Below are positions 1 through 9,368 of a stretch of 64,000 nucleotides of DNA, piece by piece. The notes under the pieces are model-generated. The model was not told the DNA's origin and did not search any database. It saw only the letters and a list, made by a program, of their open reading frames with translations. Within the stretch, counting starts at the first letter, position 1, and every line of letters begins with the position of its first letter. Origin of the DNA: Oscillospiraceae bacterium (GTDB lineage Bacteria; Bacillota; Clostridia; Oscillospirales; Ruminococcaceae); the NCBI GenBank assembly GCA_021200775.1, contig JAJQGB010000004.1, positions 248,001 to 312,000 on the forward strand, written 5' to 3'. Position numbers and translations under genes: made by a program.

Positions 1-1
1 C

Positions 2-1294
2 GGAAGAAAGTATGTCAGAGTTTCTCTGGGCGGTGTCAAGGACGAAGCGGACATCCGCGGTCACAGAAAGACCTACATAGGCTCAATGCCCGGCAGAATC
101 ATAACAGCAGTCAAGCAGGCAGGCTCCAGCAATCCATTGATTCTTCTCGACGAAATTGACAAGATGGCAAACGATTTCAGAGGAGACCCTGCAAGCGCAA
201 TGCTCGAAGTTCTCGACAGCGAACAGAACAAGGAGTTCAGAGACCACTATATCGAATTGCCGTTTGACTTGTCCCATGCTCTCTTTGTAACCACTGCTAA
301 CAATATAGATACTATCGCACCTCCGCTCCTCGACAGAATGGATGTAATCGAGCTCCCAAGCTATACACGTGAAGAAAAGTTTGAGATTGCAAAACGCCAT
401 CTCGTGCCGAAGCAGGTAAAGCAAAACGGTCTCAACGGCAACAAAATTCGCTTCACCGATGCGGCACTCTATGAGCTTATCGATTACTACACGAGAGAAG
501 CCGGCGTAAGAAGCCTTGAAAGACTTTTGGCAACAATCTGTCGTAAGGCGGCAAAAGAAATCGTTACAGGTGAATCCCACCGGGTTACCGTTTCTCCTGA
601 AACAGTCGAGAAATATCTCGGTGTCAGAAAATACCTGGGCGATTTGAAGTCTGACAGACCTCAGGTTGGCGAAGTAAACGGTCTAGCGTGGACATCCGTC
701 GGCGGAACTCTTATGCCTCTTGAAGTACTTTCCGTTCCCGGAAAGGGTGCAATCGAGCTGACAGGTTCTTTGGGAGATGTAATGAAGGAAAGCGCAAAGA
801 TTGCCGTAACCTACACGAGAAGCGTTGCTGATAAGTACGGAATCGACAGCGATTTCTATCAGAAACGTGATATCCATATCCATGCTCCCGAGGGAGCAGT
901 CCCTAAGGACGGACCTTCGGCTGGCGTCACGCTCGCTACAGGCATTATTTCCGAGCTTTCAGGGCTCAAAGTGCGCTCCGATGTCGCTATGACAGGTGAA
1001 ATCACCTTAAGAGGCAAAGTTCTTGCAATAGGCGGTCTCAGAGAAAAAACAATGGCGGCATACAAAGCTGGAATCAAGACTGTTATAATTCCAGCCGCAA
1101 ACAAGCCGGATTTGGAAGAAGTTGACGACAAGGTCAGACAGGGCTTGGACTTCGTTTTTGCCGAAACTATAGAAGATGTGCTTGATGTCGCATTGATTCA
1201 CGAGCAGAGCGAACAGAGACTTCAGATAAATCCTGCGGCTTTCAAGCAGATTGATAAAACTCCCGTGGGGGTGCGACTTGATGCAACCCGATAA
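2..1294 (+). CDS. lon: Lon endopeptidase La, C-terminal part (truncated by window start)
   Basis: Frame open from base 2; ILLDEIDKM Walker B/AAA+ region, then Lon protease domain with PKDGPSAG catalytic Ser motif. Confidence 0.97.
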   Translation, partial: GRKYVRVSLGGVKDEADIRGHRKTYIGSMPGRIITAVKQAGSSNPLILLDEIDKMANDFRGDPASAMLEVLDSEQNKEFRDHYIELPFDLSHALFVTTANNIDTIAPPLLDRMDVIELPSYTREEKFEIAKRHLVPKQVKQNGLNGNKIRFTDAALYELIDYYTREAGVRSLERLLATICRKAAKEIVTGESHRVTVSPETVEKYLGVRKYLGDLKSDRPQVGEVNGLAWTSVGGTLMPLEVLSVPGKGAIELTGSLGDVMKESAKIAVTYTRSVADKYGIDSDFYQKRDIHIHAPEGAVPKDGPSAGVTLATGIISELSGLKVRSDVAMTGEITLRGKVLAIGGLREKTMAAYKAGIKTVIIPAANKPDLEEVDDKVRQGLDFVFAETIEDVLDVALIHEQSEQRLQINPAAFKQIDKTPVGVRLDATR

Positions 1295-1883
1295 ACACAG
1301 GTTCGACAATGCAGAATTTTTCGGAGCATATGGCACATTCGAGCAACTTCCTGAGCCACAAAAACCTGAAATTGTCTTTGTGGGGCGGTCAAACGTCGGA
1401 AAGTCATCACTCATAAATAAGATTTTTGCGAGAAAATCTTTGGCAAGAGTCAGCTCTGAACCGGGAAAAACCAGAACTATTAACTTCTACCGACTCGGAG
1501 AAGTCTACTTTGTAGACCTTCCCGGGTACGGATATGCAAAAGTTTCAAAATCCGAGAAGGAGAGATGGAACAAGCTCATTTCCGGATACCTTTCCGACCC
1601 GGAACGTGACATCGCCATAGTTTTCTCACTTATTGACATGCGCCATCCGCCAACGCGGGACGACATTACGATGATAAATTTCCTCATCGACACTGAACTG
1701 CCATTTTGCGTTGTCCTTACTAAGTCAGATAAGCTCAATAAATCCGAAAGAACTGCACGGCTTGAAGCACTGAAAGACGAAATACCTTGCTTCTCACAGA
1801 TAACAGTAATCCCATTTTCAGCATTGACTGGCGAAGGTACAGATGACATCAGGGAAGTTATTGAAGAGGTTGTGGGAGAATAA
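1281..1883 (+). CDS. ysxC: Ribosome biogenesis GTPase YsxC/EngB (YihA)
   Basis: GRSNVGKSSLIN G1, DLPGYGYAKVS G3, TKSDK G4; follows lon as in many Firmicutes; ORF extends to 1251 but ATG 1281 is the likely start. Confidence 0.95.
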   Translation: MQPDKHRFDNAEFFGAYGTFEQLPEPQKPEIVFVGRSNVGKSSLINKIFARKSLARVSSEPGKTRTINFYRLGEVYFVDLPGYGYAKVSKSEKERWNKLISGYLSDPERDIAIVFSLIDMRHPPTRDDITMINFLIDTELPFCVVLTKSDKLNKSERTARLEALKDEIPCFSQITVIPFSALTGEGTDDIREVIEEVVGE

Positions 1884-2013
1884 GGCTTAAATTTCGTCAA
1901 TCTTTCACAAATATTTCGATAGAGGTCTTTACATTTTACCTTCAGTATGTTAAAATGTATTTGTACGGAATACAAATGCAAAATATTGAACAAGATATCG
2001 AAAAGGTGATAAC

Positions 2014-2328
2014 ATGAATCCAAAATCAAATCAGAAGCATATTGACGACCTCTACTCAGCTATTCTTACGCTGAAGACAAAAGAAGAATGTGCTGAATTC
2101 TTTGCAGATTTGTGCACTGCAATCGAGGTTGACACTCTCGCACAGCGCTTTGAAGTTGCCAAGATGCTCAGAGAAGGGCATATCTATGCTGACATCGTAG
2201 TTGCTACCGGAGCTTCCACTGCTACCATAAGCAGAGTTAATCGCTCAATCAACTATGGAGTGGGCGGATATGATATTGCGCTTTCAAGACTCAAGGAAAA
2301 TGAAGCAGAGCAGAGTGACAACGAGTAG
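2014..2328 (+). CDS. YerC/YecD family TrpR-related protein
   Basis: LYSAILTLKTKEECAEFFADLCT...LAQRFEVAKMLREGHIYADIVVATGASTATISRVNR, TrpR-like HTH. Confidence 0.9.
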   Translation: MNPKSNQKHIDDLYSAILTLKTKEECAEFFADLCTAIEVDTLAQRFEVAKMLREGHIYADIVVATGASTATISRVNRSINYGVGGYDIALSRLKENEAEQSDNE

Positions 2329-3064
2329 TTATCAGGTTTTTGCTGACTATTATGACCGGTTCACAAAAAATGTGAGCTATGTTTCTTACGCCAAAAGAAT
2401 CGACGGAATCGTCATGCAAAGACACAAAAAACGTGGCTCAGTTGTAGACCTCGGCTGTGGGACGGGAACCCTTGGTTTGCTTTTAGCGAAGAAAGGGTAC
2501 TCAGTGACAGGAGTCGACCGTTCTTCGGATATGCTCACTGTTGCAGATAAAAAACTGAGAGATGCAGATGTGAAAGCTACTTTCGTCCGACAGGATATGA
2601 CAGGTTTCAGCCTGCCATGCAAAACGGACGTGGTTATATCAACTCTCGATGGTATCAATCACCTGAATTCTCAGGAAGATGTTTTAAAAACCTTCAGGAG
2701 AGTTTCAAGAAATCTCCGGCACGGTGGCATTTTTGTCTTTGACATGAATACAATTTACAAGCATAAGAATGTGCTTGCAAACAACTGCTTTATCTTTGAT
2801 ACCGACAACGTTTACCTCGGTTGGCAGAATGATTACAGCATTTCTGACAACAGCGTCCTAATCACTCTTGACTTTTTCGTAAACGGTAAAGACGGAGTCA
2901 GTCACTATACTGAATCTTTCAGAGAAAAAGCCTATCCGGTTATGAAGGTTTTTGGTATGCTCATAAAGTCTGGGCTTGTTCCTCTTGAAATCTACGACGG
3001 CATTAGCTATAAACCACCGAAGAAAACTTCTGAAAGAGTCATGATAGTAGCTGGTAAGCTTTAA
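2300..3064 (+). CDS. Class I SAM-dependent methyltransferase
   Basis: VVDLGCGTGTLGLLLAKKGYSVTGVDRSSDML motif I; overlaps preceding gene. Confidence 0.88.
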   Translation: MKQSRVTTSSYQVFADYYDRFTKNVSYVSYAKRIDGIVMQRHKKRGSVVDLGCGTGTLGLLLAKKGYSVTGVDRSSDMLTVADKKLRDADVKATFVRQDMTGFSLPCKTDVVISTLDGINHLNSQEDVLKTFRRVSRNLRHGGIFVFDMNTIYKHKNVLANNCFIFDTDNVYLGWQNDYSISDNSVLITLDFFVNGKDGVSHYTESFREKAYPVMKVFGMLIKSGLVPLEIYDGISYKPPKKTSERVMIVAGKL

Positions 3065-3080
3065 ACTAAGGAAGATATAA

Positions 3081-3950
3081 ATGGGAAGAATAGTAAGAAC
3101 AATATCAAAAGACGCATCAGTTGTCTGCTCCGCCATTGACGGAACAGACATCGTCTCTGAAATAGAGAAAATTCACGGGACATCGGCAGTTGTAACCGCC
3201 GCACTCGGCAGACTTGCGATGGGAACTTCGCTTGTCGGATTTGGATTAAAGGACGAAGGCGACAGCGTTACACTCCGCATAAATGGCGGAGGACCAATCG
3301 GTAGCATGACAGCTGTCTCCGATTACATGGGAAATGTAAAATGCTATTGCGACAACAACATAGTGGAGATTCCGTTAAGACCGGATGGCAAGCTTAATGT
3401 TGGCGGTGCTGTCGGAACCAACGGAACGCTGTCTGTCATCAAGGATTTGGGTCTAAAAGAGCCGTATATCGGTCAGACCGAACTTGTCAGCGGCGAAATC
3501 GCCGAGGACATTACAGAATATTTTGCCGAAAGCGAGCAGACCCCGACTGTCTGTGCTCTCGGAGTTCTAGTAAATCCGGATTTGTCTGTCAAGCGTGCAG
3601 GTGGATTTCTTTTGCAACTCCTTCCGTTTGCACCTGACGAGTCAATCGACGTTATCGAGAGAAACATCTCTAAGATTTCCAGTGTCACAAGACTTATGGA
3701 GCAGGGAATGAGTGCTGAGGACATTGCCCTCATGACACTCGAAGGTCTTGAACCGAATGTCCTTGACGACTTTGAAGTGAACTATCGCTGTGACTGTTCC
3801 AGAGAAAGAACCGAGAGAATTCTGAAGAGTTTGGGTGAAAAAGAGCTCAGAGAACTTGCAAATGACGAAGAAACAGAAGTGAAGTGTCATTTCTGCGGAA
3901 AAGCCTATAAATTCAGTTCGTCAGAAATTCTTTCTCTTATCGAAAAATAG
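3081..3950 (+). CDS. hslO: Hsp33 redox-regulated chaperonin
   Basis: Hsp33 fold with C-terminal CDCSRE...CHFCGKAY zinc centre. Confidence 0.95.
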   Translation: MGRIVRTISKDASVVCSAIDGTDIVSEIEKIHGTSAVVTAALGRLAMGTSLVGFGLKDEGDSVTLRINGGGPIGSMTAVSDYMGNVKCYCDNNIVEIPLRPDGKLNVGGAVGTNGTLSVIKDLGLKEPYIGQTELVSGEIAEDITEYFAESEQTPTVCALGVLVNPDLSVKRAGGFLLQLLPFAPDESIDVIERNISKISSVTRLMEQGMSAEDIALMTLEGLEPNVLDDFEVNYRCDCSRERTERILKSLGEKELRELANDEETEVKCHFCGKAYKFSSSEILSLIEK

Positions 3951-3953
3951 GTC

Positions 3954-3982
3954 TTGACAAACCGAATCTTCTCGTGTATAAT
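3954..3982 (+). promoter_or_regulatory. Sigma-A promoter of tRNA-Cys
   Basis: TTGACA-17 bp-TATAAT. Confidence 0.8.
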
Positions 3983-4021
3983 GTTTGAGTCGGTTGTGAA
4001 ATAATGCAACCGATAAAGCGT

Positions 4022-4095
4022 GGTGTCATAGCCAAGTGGTAAGGCGTAGGACTGCAACTCCTTGACCCCCGGTTCAAATCCGGGTGACACCTCCA
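4022..4095 (+). tRNA. tRNA-Cys (GCA)
   Basis: Acceptor GGTGTCA/TGACACC, anticodon loop with GCA, GGTTCAAATCC T-arm, U discriminator, encoded CCA. Confidence 0.96.
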
Positions 4096-4133
4096 AAAAA
4101 ATCCTCGGTCGATTGACTGAGGATTTTTGTTTT
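4096..4133 (+). terminator. Rho-independent terminator after tRNA-Cys
   Basis: AAAATCCTCGGTC...GACTGAGGATTTTTGTTTT hairpin and T run. Confidence 0.8.
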
Positions 4134-4137
4134 ACCA

Positions 4138-4902
4138 TTATTTCAGCTGTTCGCCTTTTCTGTAAGCCAGTGGAGAAGTGCCGGTAACCGTTTTGAACTG
4201 CCGACAGAAATGCTCGACATTCTGGTATCCGCAAAGCCTTGCGATTTTCTGCGAGTTGAAATCCGTTGTCACGAGATAATTCTTTGCCAGGTCTATTCTC
4301 ATGTTGACGACGTCCTGCATACAGGAAACGCCAAACTGCTTTTTGTAGATATTCTGGAGATACCCGGTGCTTAGATGAAGCTTGTCTGCCATCAAATCTA
4401 CTGTCCAGTGGTAGTAGGGCTTCAGCCTTATTTCGTATCTCAGATCTATCAAAGCTCTCTGCTGGTCGGTAATCTCGCTTTCCTGTGCCGACTCCTTGAT
4501 TTTCCATAGAAGCATCCTGAGGAGCATAGAGATTGACATCGAAGAATAGTCGAATCTGAAGTAGTTTTCCATCGACAAGAGCTCAAAAAGCTTTTCAAAG
4601 CTTTCGGGAGAATTCAGCTGTACCAGCGTCTCTGTAGGAACATCGTCGTCCGTCACAAAGCTTTCATCCGTTCTGAACCTGACATAGTCATTTATATATT
4701 TGCCATTGTATGCCTGATAATAGGCAAAAGTGTTCGGAGGATACAGAATTGCACTATAAGGGTGGCATACGACATCTCCCGAAGGCAGATGAAACAGTGC
4801 TGGCGTCTTGACATAGAGAAGAAGCCAGAAGTCACTTTTTACACCGTAGACGAAATCCTCAGGGTGAGTGGCATTGAGTTGCATAAAGGATATATCAATC
4901 AT
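4138..4902 (-). CDS. AraC family transcriptional regulator
   Basis: C-terminal double HTH (MADKLHLSTGYLQNIYKKQFGVS...ARLCGYQNVEHFCRQFKTVTGTSPLAYRK), N-terminal cupin-like region. Confidence 0.92.
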   Translation of the reverse strand: MIDISFMQLNATHPEDFVYGVKSDFWLLLYVKTPALFHLPSGDVVCHPYSAILYPPNTFAYYQAYNGKYINDYVRFRTDESFVTDDDVPTETLVQLNSPESFEKLFELLSMENYFRFDYSSMSISMLLRMLLWKIKESAQESEITDQQRALIDLRYEIRLKPYYHWTVDLMADKLHLSTGYLQNIYKKQFGVSCMQDVVNMRIDLAKNYLVTTDFNSQKIARLCGYQNVEHFCRQFKTVTGTSPLAYRKGEQLK

Positions 4903-5135
4903 AATGAGCCTCCGTTGAGAAAGAAATAATGCCCGTTTGCAATACAAGTATGAATCATTTTTACGAAAAAGTCAAGTGGCAATTTAACTTTTCTGATGAG
5001 AATCAATCAATCTTCGATGAAAATATATGCGACAGGACAAGCTATTTGCGACTTTGCTATTGCAAAAATATCCATGATGTGCTAAAATGTATGTATACAA
5101 TACCGATGGTAAATCTGTGGATGGGGATGTACATG

Positions 5136-6095
5136 ATGAACACTAAAAGAGTAATTTGCATTATATTGGCGACTGTGATGATGTCTCTGCTCGCTGTGAA
5201 TGTCTTTGCAGTATCGACTGTAACTGCTTCAACAGCGGCTAGTGCCACTAAAGGCGAGGTAGTAACTGTATCGGTCTTTATTTCTGACACCTCAGGAATA
5301 GTCTCCGGAACGGTGCTTTTGTCATACAACACTGAACAACTTACCTATGTCTATTCGCAGGTAAACAGCACTTACGCTTCTACTCCCACTGTCATGAGTG
5401 GGCTAGTGCTCATAACAATCGATAACCAGACAGGAAGCACTGTCAATGGAACTCTGGCTACTCTTATGTTTACGACTGTTGCCGACGAGTACACTCAGTG
5501 CTACATAAGTGTGTCTGCAAGCAACTGTGTCGACGCCGATGGCAACGCTGTCACAGTTGACGGAAATACTACTGTTCTTGTAATCGCAGATGAAGATGGA
5601 AACCTCTACGATACTTCCACGGACGATGATGACGACAGCGAAGCCGATGTTGACTTGACGGATGAAGAGGACGAGGTTATCTTAGATGATGAAGAAGAAG
5701 TAACCGTTGCTACAACAACAGCCGCAACAACGCAAGCTACCACAACAACCACACGTTCTACAACAAAAGCAACAACAACTACAACCCGTGCAACCACTAC
5801 AACCCAAGCCACTACAACTACAGCGGCAACCACAACAACCGTGGAAACAACCACAGAAGCCACAACCACAACTACCGAAGCAATAACTACGGAAGCTACA
5901 ACCTCCGAGGAAATTGTCAGTTCCAATCTGGAAGTAACTCTCGTATCATCCGATGATACTGCTGTAATGGCTACTGTAGATGACTCCGAAGAAGACTCTG
6001 GCAAAGCATCCACACAAACTATAGCGATTGTTATAGTTGTTCTCGTTATTACAATTCTCGGCGTAACAGCACTTGAAGTTTTCAGAAGAAAGTAA
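5136..6095 (+). CDS. Cell-surface protein: signal peptide, cohesin-like domain, acidic/Thr-rich linker, C-terminal TM anchor
   Basis: Signal peptide MNTKRVICIILATVMMSLLAVNVFA; VSGTVLLSYNTEQLTYV...TLATLMFTTV resembles cohesin/carrier fold; TTTTT linker; TM then RRK. Confidence 0.7.
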   Translation: MNTKRVICIILATVMMSLLAVNVFAVSTVTASTAASATKGEVVTVSVFISDTSGIVSGTVLLSYNTEQLTYVYSQVNSTYASTPTVMSGLVLITIDNQTGSTVNGTLATLMFTTVADEYTQCYISVSASNCVDADGNAVTVDGNTTVLVIADEDGNLYDTSTDDDDDSEADVDLTDEEDEVILDDEEEVTVATTTAATTQATTTTTRSTTKATTTTTRATTTTQATTTTAATTTTVETTTEATTTTTEAITTEATTSEEIVSSNLEVTLVSSDDTAVMATVDDSEEDSGKASTQTIAIVIVVLVITILGVTALEVFRRK

Positions 6096-6125
6096 GCTTC
6101 AAAGCATGATGAAAGGAGAAATATC

Positions 6126-6989
6126 ATGCAACAGACACTCTCTAAAATTTTTAACAAAAAAGTAATCCTTCCCATTCTTATCGTAATAGTCGTAATTATC
6201 CTTCTGGCTAATTGCATCACAATTGTATCAGCAGGACATACCGGCGTTCTCGTAACCTTAGGAAAGGTAGAAGAAACCGTTTTTCAGGAGGGACTTCACT
6301 TCAAGGCTCCATTTATTCAGGAAGTCATAGAGATAGACAACCGAATCACCAAGCTTGAAGTATCGACCGAGGCGTTCTCAAAGGACCTTCAGACAGTTTC
6401 GACAACTCTCGCTATCAACTACAGAGTTGATACAAGTATGTCCTACAGCATCTACAAAAACGTCGGTAGTGATTACGAGATGGTTCTTATAACTCCTGCT
6501 GTCAACGAGGTCTTGAAAGCTACAGTAGCACAATACACAGCTGAAGAAAGCGTAACTAACCGTACTCTGATATCTGACGGTCTTCTTGAAGGACTCAATG
6601 AAAAGCTCAACGACAGCGGTCTGTATATCACCGACGTAAATATCATCGACTTCGACTTCTCCGAAGCGTATATTACCGCTATCGAAGAAAAACAGGTCGC
6701 TCAGCAACAACTTCTGAAAGCTGAAACTGAGAAGGAAACCACAATAACAAACGCCGAAGCAGAAGCAGAAGCAATGAAGATTCAGGCTGAAGCAGAAGCA
6801 GAGGCAAACAGAATTCTCTCAGAATCAATCTCTGATGAACTTGTTGAGTACTACAAGATTGAAAAGTGGGACGGCAAGCTCCCGACAATAACGGGAAGTA
6901 GCTCGATGATGCTTGACGTCAGCTCAATTCTTGATTCTTCTGACGAAAGCTCAGATTCGACGACCGTTTCTGAATCGACTGCCGAGTGA
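6126..6989 (+). CDS. SPFH/Band 7 (prohibitin family) membrane protein
   Basis: N-terminal TM, SAGHTGVLVTLGKVEETVFQEGLHFKAPFIQEV, Ala/Glu coiled coil. Confidence 0.92.
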   Translation: MQQTLSKIFNKKVILPILIVIVVIILLANCITIVSAGHTGVLVTLGKVEETVFQEGLHFKAPFIQEVIEIDNRITKLEVSTEAFSKDLQTVSTTLAINYRVDTSMSYSIYKNVGSDYEMVLITPAVNEVLKATVAQYTAEESVTNRTLISDGLLEGLNEKLNDSGLYITDVNIIDFDFSEAYITAIEEKQVAQQQLLKAETEKETTITNAEAEAEAMKIQAEAEAEANRILSESISDELVEYYKIEKWDGKLPTITGSSSMMLDVSSILDSSDESSDSTTVSESTAE

Positions 6990-6994
6990 ACGCT

Positions 6995-7729
6995 ATGAAT
7001 ATCTTTAAAAGAGTACTCTCTGTAATACTAGCTGTAACGGTGGCAATGTGTCTTTGCAGTTGCTCACTTTTTGACACACTAACCGCCTATGGTCTTTATT
7101 CGAGAGCAGTTACCAAGCTTGCAAAAGCCGGTGGATATGATGCCGACTGCGTTATGACGATATCGTTCGACATTCTCGGCGAGACACTTTCCACCGACAC
7201 GGTCATGAATATCAAGGAAAATTCGACCGGCACCCAGATTGTCACAGAGATGGACGGGGAAGAAATCACCAGCACCTACATCGACGATAAAGTTTATGTT
7301 GAATACGGCGATACGCTGGTTTACTACACTGTCACTGACAGCGACGCCACCGAATCGATAGGCGATGCCAATCTCCCCGAGCTTGCGAAGGAGATTTTCG
7401 AGAATATTAATGTAGTCAAAAACGACGACGGCACGAAGCAAATCGCCATAGTTCTGGAAAGTGAAGATGCTGGAAGCATACTGAGTTCTTTTGTAACAGA
7501 CCTCGATGATTTAACCTTCGACGACATAATCTACATCATGATTTTCGACAAGAATAACGATTTGTATATGATGTCGCTCAACTGTAGTGCCTCAATTGAC
7601 GTTCTCGGCTACACAATGACCGGATATGTCACCGCTGAATATACCTTCAACGACTTCGGAACAGCGCCCGAATTTGAACTTGGACATGACGAAAGCGAAT
7701 TTGAGTACGGTGGGGAATACAGCGGATGA
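6995..7729 (+). CDS. Putative lipoprotein
   Basis: Lipobox CLCSCS after hydrophobic N-terminus; beta-rich body. Confidence 0.7.
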   Translation: MNIFKRVLSVILAVTVAMCLCSCSLFDTLTAYGLYSRAVTKLAKAGGYDADCVMTISFDILGETLSTDTVMNIKENSTGTQIVTEMDGEEITSTYIDDKVYVEYGDTLVYYTVTDSDATESIGDANLPELAKEIFENINVVKNDDGTKQIAIVLESEDAGSILSSFVTDLDDLTFDDIIYIMIFDKNNDLYMMSLNCSASIDVLGYTMTGYVTAEYTFNDFGTAPEFELGHDESEFEYGGEYSG

Positions 7730-7826
7730 GATTCTGCATGACAAAAAAATCTGAAATCAACTATTGACAATCGAGTTTCAATGTGGTATCATATTGGAGC
7801 TGTGAATTTCACGGCTCCATAATTTT

Positions 7827-7914
7827 GGAGAGGTATCGAAGCGGTCATAACGAGGCGGTCTTGAAAACCGTTTGGTCAAAAGCCACAAGGGTTCGAATCC
7901 CTTCCTCTCCGCCA
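7827..7914 (+). tRNA. tRNA-Ser (UGA), with 3' part supplied by the integrated element
   Basis: GGAGAGG/CCTCTCC acceptor, long variable arm, TGA anticodon, GTTCGAATCCC T-arm, encoded CCA. Confidence 0.95.
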
Positions 7915-7928
7915 ATCGCCAAACGACG
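7860..7928 (+). repeat. attL: 69-bp direct repeat of tRNA-Ser 3' end
   Basis: Identical to 11568-11636: CTTGAAAACCGTTTGGTCAAAAGCC...CCTCTCCGCCAATCGCCAAACGACG. Confidence 0.95.
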
Positions 7929-7986
7929 CATTTACGCCGTTTGGCGTCATTTTTTGTTTCTAAACTCTATCAAGTAATCTTCTTGA

Positions 7987-8010
7987 TTTCTAACACTTTT
8001 CTAACACTTT
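7987..8010 (+). repeat. Candidate integrase arm-type site, left
   Basis: TTTCTAACACTTTTCTAACACTTT, identical to 11406-11429; itself a tandem of TTCTAACACTT. Confidence 0.6.
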
Positions 8011-9154
8011 CAGAATGTCAACAGTTCGGAAATCTCATTAGCTACCATCTTTTTTCTTGTATCATCAAGATGACCGTACACATTGGCAGTCATTGAGATG
8101 TCGCTATGTCCTAACCACTCCTGCACATCTTTCAGTTGCATTCCTGCCGACAACATAATACTTGCACATGAATGTCTGAGGTCGTGAAGTCTTACAATAG
8201 GCAAGTCGTATTTTCTAAGAAGCTCCTGAAACTTCACAGTTACATAGTCTGGAACTATCCAGTGCCCGTCTTCCCAAGTGAATACCTGATTAGATTCAAT
8301 ATAGGCTTTTCCGAAGAACCTTCGATTTTTCTCCTGTTCGTCCTTGATTCTCAGAAGCTCTTGCTTGATTATAGGGAGTAGGGGATAGGTTCTGTGACTG
8401 CTCGCTGTCTTAGTACTGTTCTTGATGATGAGAGTTTTCTGCTTCACCATTGTGCGCTTGACCGTCAATGTGTTATTCACAAAGTCAATAGCATCCCATT
8501 GCAAGCCGCAGATTTCGCTTCTTCTCATGCCGTAGCAAGTTGCTATAAGCAATATAGGATATAATCGTTCTCCCTTAACAGCGGACAACATGGCACTTGC
8601 TTGCTCGTTCGTGAGAAACTTCGCCTCATATTGTCGGCTTTTGGCAGTTCAACATATTGACAAGGGTTTGAGGGAATATAGCCCTCTTTCGCAGCGCACT
8701 TGAGAACTTGACTAAGGACATTCTTGTGCTTTTTCAGCGTTGAAGCGGATAACCCTGTATTGTCCTTTTTGCGACCGTACTTTGATTTGTAATCGAAGTA
8801 GTCTTGGACTGTCTTAACATTGACATCATTAAGCTTGATTTTGCTTTCCTTGAAGTATGGACAAATATCGCTGTCAAGGAGTTTTTCATAGCTCTCATAT
8901 GTCACGATGTCAATTTTTCCTTTTCGAGATTCAAGCCAATACCTCGCATAATCGCACAGCAGGGTATCAGACTGAACAGTACCGGAGATAGCTTCATAAT
9001 GCGATATTTCATCTCTCAGAAACTTCTCTGCTCTTGTCTTATTGCCCTTAACTGCAAGCCCAGTGTCAATCCACTTCTGCTTGCGGTTTCCGTTCTGGTA
9101 TATATTTATGACGGCATAATATTTGCCGTTTTTCTTTTGTAGGCTTCCTGTCAT
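8010..9154 (-). pseudogene. Tyrosine recombinase/integrase split by a 1-nt frameshift near 8639
   Basis: ORF 8543-9154 is the N-terminal SAM-like part; ORF 8010-8591 carries catalytic R (ATCYGMRRSEICGLQW), HDLRHSCAS, WLGHSDISMTANVYGH. An open reading continues SRQYEAKFLTNEQASAMLSAVKG in the other frame. Confidence 0.9.
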
Positions 9155-9187
9155 TGTTGCTCCTTTCTCGTGTAGAAACCTACCGTG

Positions 9188-9352
9188 TTAATTAGAAGTA
9201 TACCGTACCGACTCTAAAAAGTCAATCACGGACTTCTTCGGAATGAGATAGTTTCTTCCAACTCTACGGGAAGATATTTCACCATTTTGTAGTAGCTCAT
9301 ACACTTTGTTCTTACCAAGTTTTAAAACTTCGCAAACTTCTTTGACGGTCAT
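9188..9352 (-). CDS. Excisionase-family (MerR-like) HTH DNA-binding protein
   Basis: MTVKEVCEVLKLGKNKVYELLQNGEISSRRVGRNYLIPKKSVIDFLES. Confidence 0.9.
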   Translation of the reverse strand: MTVKEVCEVLKLGKNKVYELLQNGEISSRRVGRNYLIPKKSVIDFLESVRYTSN

Positions 9353-9368
9353 AACGTCATCATAATCT

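Noticed and set aside
83-580. 165-aa minus-strand ORF at window start
   Set aside because: Antisense to lon; no recognisable features
3905-4507. 200-aa minus-strand ORF covering tRNA-Cys and the AraC gene
   Set aside because: Runs through a tRNA and is out of frame with the AraC regulator, which has clear homology features
5606-6220. 204-aa minus-strand ORF, Val/Ser-rich
   Set aside because: Shadow of the plus-strand Thr-rich linker; low complexity and antisense to a supported CDS
7783-8096. Small ORFs over tRNA-Ser and attL
   Set aside because: Translate tRNA and att sequence; spurious
8597-8645. Programmed -1 frameshifting of the integrase
   Set aside because: Only four A's and no canonical slippery heptamer or clear downstream stimulator; a simple deletion or sequence error is more likely
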